This document shows positions 39,826 to 64,000 of a stretch of DNA of 64,000 bases, in pieces (the stretch's first letter is position 1; every line of letters begins with the position of its first letter). The position numbers were made by a program, and so were the translations under genes. The stretch comes from Cheilinus undulatus (Eukaryota > Chordata > Actinopteri > Labriformes > Labridae), in assembly GCF_018320785.1 (NCBI RefSeq), contig NC_054867.1, positions 23,811,855 through 23,875,854 on the forward strand. The letters are read 5' to 3'. The notes below the pieces were generated by a model, which had not been told where the DNA came from, ran no database searches, and was given only the letters and a program-made list of their open reading frames with translations.

Positions 39826-41222
39826 GATTGAATGCATGCTTTGTCAAGAGTCTTTGTGAAACTTATTTAAGACACTTAAGGTCAATTTCATCTCAGGATG
39901 CAAGCTGCAACTTCCCAGACCTACTTACCAAGTGGAAAATGCTGACAAATAAAGCTATGGATTATCTAGATCACCTAGATACTTTGCTTAAAAGAAAAAG
40001 TCTTAATCAGGACACCCCTTTAAAGAAAAGATTTATACTAATAATAGACAGTAACCTATGACAAATTCATAATTTGATTAAAAAGAAAGTATGTTTTTAA
40101 TCCTGCAAAATTCCAATGAAGAACTGCTAGCGGGTGGTATTCAAAATGAAAAGCCCCAAAAGTAGTCAGTTTACAGTGATACATACCATGTAATAGAAAA
40201 ATAATATTACACAGAAATCCTCAGCTTTACTTTAAGCTTTAGAATAAAAAATCTGCAAAGATATCATGCCATAACAGCTAACCTTAACAGAATTTGTCAA
40301 CTTTTATTCATCCCAATTGTGCCACAATGCAAGTTTTCAACAAGGCAATATTTTTTTATCTTATTTATGATCTGAGGTATTATAAAATATGTATATTTCT
40401 AAGTCATTTTTACATGTTTCATCTTGACTTCATTTAATGACCGAGTATCAATCACTGTTAGTTTATCTGTCATTGAAAGGTGTTCTTTATAACAATCTGC
40501 CATCACTTGTTAATAAAAGAATGCCGACTAAATTGACAAACTTTTGGGAGATTATTTTCTGTAATGTAAATGCACAAAGTTCAAGTATTTAAGGCTTTAA
40601 CGTTGTTCATGGGCAACATAACTTGGATGTTTCGCCCTATATAAGCAGAGATAAAATCTGTCAACCACCAGCACCAACATTCAAAGCCTTACTGTCATGA
40701 GGCTGTCTGTACTCTGCTTCTAAGGTGAACATGTAATTCACCGGAATGAATTCATGTCGATTTCTCGTCCTTCTAAATGACAGACTACCTGGCACTAATT
40801 CAACTTATGTTAGCTTACAGTAATCCGCGTTCTTGTGAAATCTTTGGCTAGCTGAACAGAGCGATAACTTAGCTTAATATCGGACTGTAACTCAACCACC
40901 GACTGTGAACATATATCCTAACCTCAGACTGCTAACTGACATCAGACGTGGCTGACTGTTTATGACTATCACAAAATATCAATACTGTCGGCCCAGGATA
41001 GCTAACCTGACACGACGACCAACTACAGCTAGCATTAGCCGTCACAGCTAATGAAAATTCCCGTCTGTTTGCACTGTGTTAGCCGCCGAAGGCTAACACT
41101 AGCTAACGTAGGCCACAGCTATGTTTAGCTAACAGTGTTAGTGTGAACAATTATGTGACGGACGGGAGCGGACCCCCACATCTCCCCCATTTCAGCCTAG
41201 AGGGTGTGTATTAAACGCATAC

Positions 41223-41430
41223 CTCTCCAGAGACCCCAGTGAAGATAGTTATTCGTGGCTGGACACGAAATAAGGCTGCTGTTTCTGTTGTCAACCCCAG
41301 ACCGATAAGACGATGACACCAGCGTAGCTTTAGCTATCCCCAGCAGGAGGAAAGACGACGCTTCCGCTTTCTTCTTCATTTGTGTTTGAAATCGGTTGTA
41401 AAACAACGTTGAAAACACTTTACTGTCCTC
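41223..41430 (-). other. ube2j2: ube2j2 leader exon with a predicted overlapping uORF
   Basis: On the minus strand a segment with GC content above its surroundings ends at the donor TGGAGAG|GTATGC (41223/41222). The ube2j2 start exon begins directly at its ATG, so an upstream leader is required and this is the nearest good one. It contains an ATG at 41379-41377 (MKKKAEAS...). After splicing, that frame runs across the junction and stops at a TAA 20 bases into the main coding sequence, giving a 58-residue uORF. A second donor (CAAAA|GTAAGT, 41543/41542) suggests a further upstream exon. Confidence 0.5.
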
Positions 41431-41542
41431 AACTGATCAGAAATATTATGTCTGGGAATATACTTCCTAATTGTTTCATAATTTCCTCTCAACATAAATG
41501 CCACAGAATAAAATTAAATTAAATTATACCGCTCTTACTTAC

Positions 41543-41640
41543 TTTTGAAGCCGATTTGTTGCCAAACACAATACGGACTCGTCTGTGTTGGTTTATTGTG
41601 TCGACCTCTTCTCCAACTCGACACCCAGCTTGATGGTTTC
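41543..41640 (-). promoter_or_regulatory. ube2j2: Candidate ube2j2 first exon and promoter area
   Basis: A segment with several CpG and TCGA motifs ends at a near-consensus donor (AAAA|GTAAGT). It would be the first non-coding exon if the segment at 41223-41430 is internal, with an acceptor such as ATTTCTGATCAG at about 41432. The start site is not visible. Confidence 0.35.
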
Positions 41641-41649
41641 TTGGTTGTC

Positions 41650-43745
41650 GAGGCTAAGTAAGATTAAATGTTGCTACATTTTAAGTCATAATTTTCAAAT
41701 CAGTTTGTATTTGAAATTATAAATAAAAAAATCTACAAAGGTTTTCACTCTGGAATGTTTATTTTGTTTGTCTACCATGGCTGCAAAACAATCTGAAATC
41801 ATTTATTTAATAAGGAGATTTCAATTTACAAAATATCCTTATTCAAGCAATAAAGGAGCATTTCATTTATTAGATTAAACATCAAGTATAGTTCACTCAT
41901 CACAGAGAGTACAATCAGGCCATGTGGATAAACAAGTTTAATGTTTTGTCAATTCTGCATGAAGCCTATCATGATTAAAAGTATCATTGATGGTGTTATA
42001 GTTATGTCTTGGCCCCAAAGAATCCAACTATGTTGTTGGAAAGAAACCTATCCAACAAGGATATACTTCTTAGCACCCTATTTACACACTTGCATGAGCA
42101 GTAATCAGTGTTTTTAGGGCCTATTGAACATATATTTGAAAAAGTTCCCTTATTTCATGCAAGTGCAATAGTAGATTGTGACTGTCCTCCCTTGAAACAA
42201 ACATAAATGTGTTTCTGACATGGCCAGATCCTATTCTGGCCCTGCTCATGAGAACAATTAAGAACAATATAGGCTAAGCTGTTTATAAAATAGCTTTTGA
42301 TGTTTGTTGGTTTTGACGATCTGGTGCACCAAATCCCAGTCATTCAAAGTCTTTTTTAAAGCCGTGTGTCTTCCAAAGTGCCTGAAAACAGGTCAAAAGA
42401 AGTGGATGTCACTGCAGTATCTGGCAGCGGCTGAATTGCAAGCTCCTTCTCCTCAGCTTCTCGGGCTGGGTAGACGCAAGGACAGAAAACTCGCGAAAGA
42501 CAGCAGCACAGGAGATGTCATCTGTAACAGGAGATGGTAAAGTCAATGTCCCACTGGAGGGCAACGTAGAGACTGCAGAAAACAATCAGCTGGTTTCTTA
42601 ATGCCAGGAACACTGAAGCCTCCAGAAACCCAGATTTGATCATTTAGGGAGAAAGACAGAGCAGATAAATTTCTACATAGGAGAGAAGAGCACCCGAAGC
42701 GTAGCCCCAAGACTCAGTTCAACTTTTGTTTGATACAGAGATGAAATCCTTCAGGATCACATAAGCAAGTCTTTCTGAAGCATCTTTGTTTTTTATATGT
42801 AAATGCTTTTTGCTGATGTAAATTTAAGTTCTATCACATTTTAAATGCTTCTTTGTGACTGAGTCTTATTTAGTTTGCACAGCAGAAAATCAGGAAGTTG
42901 CAGGAAGAGTGGTGAGCATCCTGTCTATATCACTCCTGTATCATTTTACGGTCTCTCTCACCTTCTGGTGGATTTATATCTCTAAAATATTCTAATCAAG
43001 TTTTGTGTTCCACTTACCAATCCTCTGGGACTGTATGCTACACATTTAAGTTTTGACCTCGCATTTAAGCTTCCTACCAAAAAGATTCCTAGAGAGAGCA
43101 ACAGACACCTTTAAGATCACCCACAATCACCAGAGCAGAGAGAATCACAGTATCACACTTTATAGTAAGACAGCCCAGGGTGCACCACTCACTCTTTCCC
43201 GAACATCTTTGGGTTTTACTCTCCTGCTGCCCCCAGCAACCCCTGTGGTGACAGAAGCAATGATACGTCAGTCAGTGTTTAACAAAGCCTGCATGTGCTG
43301 TTTGTGAGTGATAAGATATTTTTTAGCTTGTGATGATGTGACAATGATCTTGAAATAATATGAATGTTTTAAACTCTGAAGACACTGAAGTATTTGAAGG
43401 CACAGTTACTGCTGCAGACTAGAAGGTATGTTTTGGAAACGCATAAGAGCCTTAAAAAGTGATTGTTAAAATGTTGATGTTGAACTGGCAGTTTATAGAA
43501 GTGCACCTTTTTGTTATCTTGGGATTAACCATTTTATTACCTTGAAGGTGTGTTATGGACCAGAAGATATACCCAACCAGTTTTTAAAAAGTAGCATTCT
43601 CCCAACATCAACAATTGTTTCTACATAGCTTTATTCGTAACTTTAAAGCAACCAATTCTTTTATTGATACTGCAATGTTGAGAGAATGTTTATAAGAGAT
43701 GAGACAGGAGACAGAAATGAGAGCAACAAAGTAGGAAGCAGGGTT
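41650..43745. other. Intergenic region between ube2j2 and acap3
   Basis: No family resemblance was found in any frame of this 2.1 kb, including the 78-residue frame at 42304-42540 and the 84-residue frame at 43053-43307. AT-rich, probably unique DNA. Confidence 0.5.
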
Positions 43746-46246
43746 AGTTCATTAAGAGTTTCTCCATTTTATTGTATGCATTTTGTCTTCTCTTTTTTCC
43801 TTCAGTGCTTCTAAAGACAAGGAAGAAAGTATCCAAAGATATCCAAATGTCAGTGAACAGAAGAACAATGCAGAGCAGGGTTTAACTTCTGCCTGACAGG
43901 TTGTTTTGTTGTTGTAAAGAGATTAAAAAGACAAAGATAAAACAGATCAGACAGTCAGGATCCGTGATTGAATGCTGAGAGGCAGGCAGTTGGCATTGAG
44001 TTAAATACACAAGTGTACTATTTACAGCATGTTTGCTTTGAACAGCACCTTTAACCACTCCTATGTCAATACACACAATGGACACAACATTGAATACTTC
44101 GCTAGGGGCGAGGGCCCTGAACAGTTTGGTCACAGTAGCTTCACATCACCCCCTAGACTGGTTCTACTCGCAGTACACACTGAACTATTGGCAGATTATG
44201 ACCTGCCATATCAAAAACCTCTCCGGTCTGTCACATTTCTGTAACCTTTTTAACATGTGAGTACACCAACAGTGTTTCTACCACTCTGTCACTTCACAAA
44301 GTATGGTAAGACTACGCTGTATCTACTCTGAGCAGTTTCAGTACAAAAAAAAAAGGTGATATTATACAACAATGTCAGACACTTTCCCTTTAAAAAAGTC
44401 TTTGGCAGAGAAAAATAAACCACAACATTGAAAAAATAAGTAAAATATTCACTGTATTGTGAAGAAAAATAATCAGGAATTATGAAGTCTCCACAGATTT
44501 GGTCTGTGGATGCTTAAAATGGCACAGAGGTGCATAAAGTAAGAGTTATACCTGACACCAGAGGGGTCATGGTGGTTCATGCTTACTCCACAGGACTGCA
44601 CTGCACAATGTGATCAAACCATAGAAAGATATTTTGATCATGCTCAGAATGCAAACGATATTAAAGCACCCGAAAACAACTCTGGTGAGGCATGCAGAGA
44701 AAACTGCAAGCATTGACCAGTGAGGGAAGACACCCCACAAGAGTTTGAACAGCTCTGAATAAATGTGCCCCTTGATATCACCTTAGATGACTATTTACAA
44801 CTAAAGAACGGCATCACGAGACACTTTTTCTCTGGAAAAGGCAGTAAACCTGTTTGATGGTACAGATGGTAAATCCATTTTTTTTCACTCCCTCCCTTAC
44901 TTTCTGCTCTGGTTTGTCACAGCTCAAGTTCTCATCCTTATGAGTAAACATTATTTGACAAAAATTAATATTAAAAAGGAACTACGATTTCCTTTGATAA
45001 GCTAGTAAAATCTCTTTCACTGGTCTGCTCTGATGCCAATAATCATATTCATAGCATTGTAAGGCCATTCCAAAGGGGAAATAAAAGCATCATTTATGAA
45101 TGCTATTACATGATGTAATCTAAAGACTTCCTGTCATAAATTCCATGTAAGCTTCTCAGGTTTGAAGGACAATCATTGACGGTTGTGCAGACATAAACTG
45201 CACTCAAGAATGCATTGCACTGGTCCTCTAGGGAGATAAACATAAATAAAACAGACAATAGATAGACATGACTCGACATGAACAATGTAAAGACCAACTG
45301 GATAAAAAAATAAAGAAAATAATAATACTGTAAATGGGAAAAGTGCACGGTTTCTTTTTTTCCTTTACATAATGTACCATAATATATGCTTTAACTCTGT
45401 CTCTCAGTATTCTCCGACACATGCACTCATTCACTCTCATCACACACTCACACAATATCTTACAAAGCAGATGAGGGTCTTTCTCCTAGAGCCCTTCAGT
45501 AATTCTTGTCACAGTTTTACATGTAATTTCCCTTCCTGACCCCTCTTTATACACAGTAAACAGCCTTGGCTACCTCTATTGCAGCTTGTCTGCACTCTTT
45601 TTCTTTTAGAAATGGAACAAATACCATTTTCACCTCATGCCACAGTACAGAGTTTGAAGATTATCCGTATAACTTCTACATACTTATATTTACATCTCTG
45701 ATTAGGCAGAGATGGACAGGTTGGATGTTTTGGATAGTTATGAGGTGTAGGGGGAGGGGGGGTTAATGCAGCCAGAGGGAAGAGCTGTTAGGCAACAGTA
45801 AACCCACACCCTTACACCGCTGTTTACACCACATTATGATAGGTTAGAGTGCGACCCTGTTAGTGAAACACCAAAAAGCAGAAGTTGGTTTTACTGTGTG
45901 TGATGTAGCTAGCATAGCATGGGTGGTTCTGTGTAACGACAAGCAGAAACATAGTGGTGATGCAGCGAAATGGAGGTGGTTGACTGCATTGTCGGTAGAG
46001 TTAAAAAGGTCCATCAGGGGTTTCCCTACGACGTAACACACCCCTATAATGAGAAAGTGGTACGCTCCTCTCTCTGCAGACAAGAAGTTGCTCTTAAGCC
46101 ATGACCAGGGAAAGTAACTCTAGATCAGAGTCTAAGGGCAACTTCTTCTACATGATTATTTTATCTTCCCAGTCAGCAGGAATATTTATATATTCTCTAT
46201 TTATATGCAGAGAAAGAGAACGAGCTCTGGGGTACAGAAGTGACCA
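43745..46246 (-). other. acap3: acap3 3' UTR
   Basis: About 2.5 kb follows the acap3 stop before a minus-strand AATAAA at 43768-43773. Long stretches have no stop-to-stop frame of note. The length suits a brain-type 3' UTR, but the end is set by that signal alone. Confidence 0.4.
43768..43773 (-). terminator. acap3: Candidate acap3 polyadenylation signal
   Basis: AATAAA on the minus strand within CAATAAAATGG, the best end signal between the acap3 stop and the ube2j2 promoter area. Confidence 0.35.
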
Positions 46247-63266
<17,020 letters not shown>

Positions 63267-63584
63267 CTGCAAAGAGAAAATAATAGCAGAGCTAGTAAGA
63301 CGGATAAACTAAACTGAGCGCAACAAAGGCAATGCAAAGAGAGGAAATGATGCACATGCAGCTAGCCAAAGATATGGGCCATGTTCATAGGCATTTTTGT
63401 CAGATGTGAAAACAGGGATGGGACTTTTTGACAGAACAAACATTGGTATAGAGTATTTTATTTTTATTAATGGAAAGCTGTGATGTATGCTGTTACTTTC
63501 TTCAAGTATCCTTGATTACTAAGCATATTTTAACCCTGTATGGGGCACTCATTGAAACACTTGAAAATTTTAAAATTTAAGCTT

Positions 63585-63646
63585 GTGACACCCCTTCACT
63601 GTCTCATGATCCCCCTGTGGTCCCGACCCCCACTTTGGGAACCACT
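63585..63646. mobile_element. hAT-like terminus fragment ('ctttgggaaccactg')
   Basis: Ends 'cccccactttgggaaccact', a very common end of vertebrate hAT-like repeats. The other end was not found within the window. Confidence 0.4.
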
Positions 63647-64000
63647 GCAGGGTTAACCTAAATTGGACTGATTTTACTTACTTTAATATGCCAAAGGTGA
63701 GGCATATCTAAATTGGCCTTGTCATTCTCCTATTCTTGTGGGCTCAGTTAAAAAGTCTGGACCAGCCTGACCTTGAAAACAAATTCAGTTAAGTCTAACT
63801 CTCTGTTACAACTGACTCCTGAAATCTTCAGTCTCATTGAATTATTATGTTGTTCATCAAACTTTCTCTATCTTTGGTTAATGTTTTTGCCCCATCATCT
63901 TGGTCCAAGCAACAAAAAATAAACTTAAACTGGGGCATTTTTTAGGCTTGGATGTTTTAAAAAAGATTAAAGATGATTCCACCAGTGCATCACTCTTTAA

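Larger units (their letters stand above)
35481..41222 (-). other. ube2j2: ube2j2 5' intron (5.7 kb), repeat-rich
   Basis: This intron separates the leader exon from the start exon. It holds a 1.5 kb hAT-like element (35782-37293), a tandem duplication (37955-38570), an interspersed repeat copy (39060-39560), long A and T runs, and a 'gctaac'-rich stretch near 41040-41130. No coding exon was recognised. Confidence 0.5.

Noticed and set aside
41197-41418. 73-codon frame at the ube2j2 leader as an N-terminal extension of UBE2J2
   Set aside because: After splicing it is out of frame with the main coding sequence, so it can only be a uORF.
42304-42540. 78-codon frame between ube2j2 and acap3
   Set aside because: No domain or homology recognised, no polyadenylation or promoter context.

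Overview
The window is nuclear DNA of a vertebrate, almost certainly a ray-finned fish. It has long AT-rich introns with GT-AG splice sites, no operons or ribosome binding sites, many hAT-like and Tc1-like fragments, and four protein genes whose translated exons match well-known vertebrate families. I worked from sequence alone: exon joins were set by reading phase, splice motifs and remembered human family members, not by alignment or transcripts.

Layout. (1) 1-3900: no coding region seen; it may hold the 3' UTR tail of an upstream plus-strand gene (AATAAA near 1937), then old transposon pieces. (2) 4000-21010, plus strand: hipk1, a nuclear homeodomain-interacting protein kinase, with one non-coding and 17 coding exons that join into 1,129 residues. 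(3) 23240-24725, minus strand: a small C3HC4 RING-finger gene of the RNF208/RNF223/RNF224 group (130 residues when spliced), convergent with hipk1. (4) 25000-41640, minus strand: ube2j2, the tail-anchored ER ubiquitin-conjugating enzyme (261 residues, catalytic Cys94, C-terminal membrane helix). (5) 43745 to beyond the right edge, minus strand: acap3, an Arf GTPase-activating protein with BAR, PH, ArfGAP and ankyrin parts. The window holds the end of the BAR region through the stop codon; most BAR exons lie past base 64000.

The RING gene, ube2j2 and acap3 are three consecutive minus-strand genes and recall the human 1p36.33 neighbourhood (RNF223, UBE2J2, ACAP3). hipk1 lies at 1p13 in human, so its position here reflects fish rearrangement. 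Two neighbours belong to ubiquitin transfer (an E2 and a RING E3), but nothing in the sequence shows that they act together.

The most interesting points are: a GC-rich island inside an 8.9 kb acap3 intron, followed by an in-frame candidate first exon that would give an ACAP3 form without the BAR domain; a 12-nt microexon in acap3; a predicted uORF overlapping the ube2j2 start; a GC-AG intron in the hipk1 kinase region; a perfect 28-bp inverted repeat at 21551-21610; and two hAT-like elements with matching 8-bp target duplications, one filled with a degenerate AT-rich array. I saw no tRNA, rRNA, CRISPR array, LTR retroelement or Polinton.
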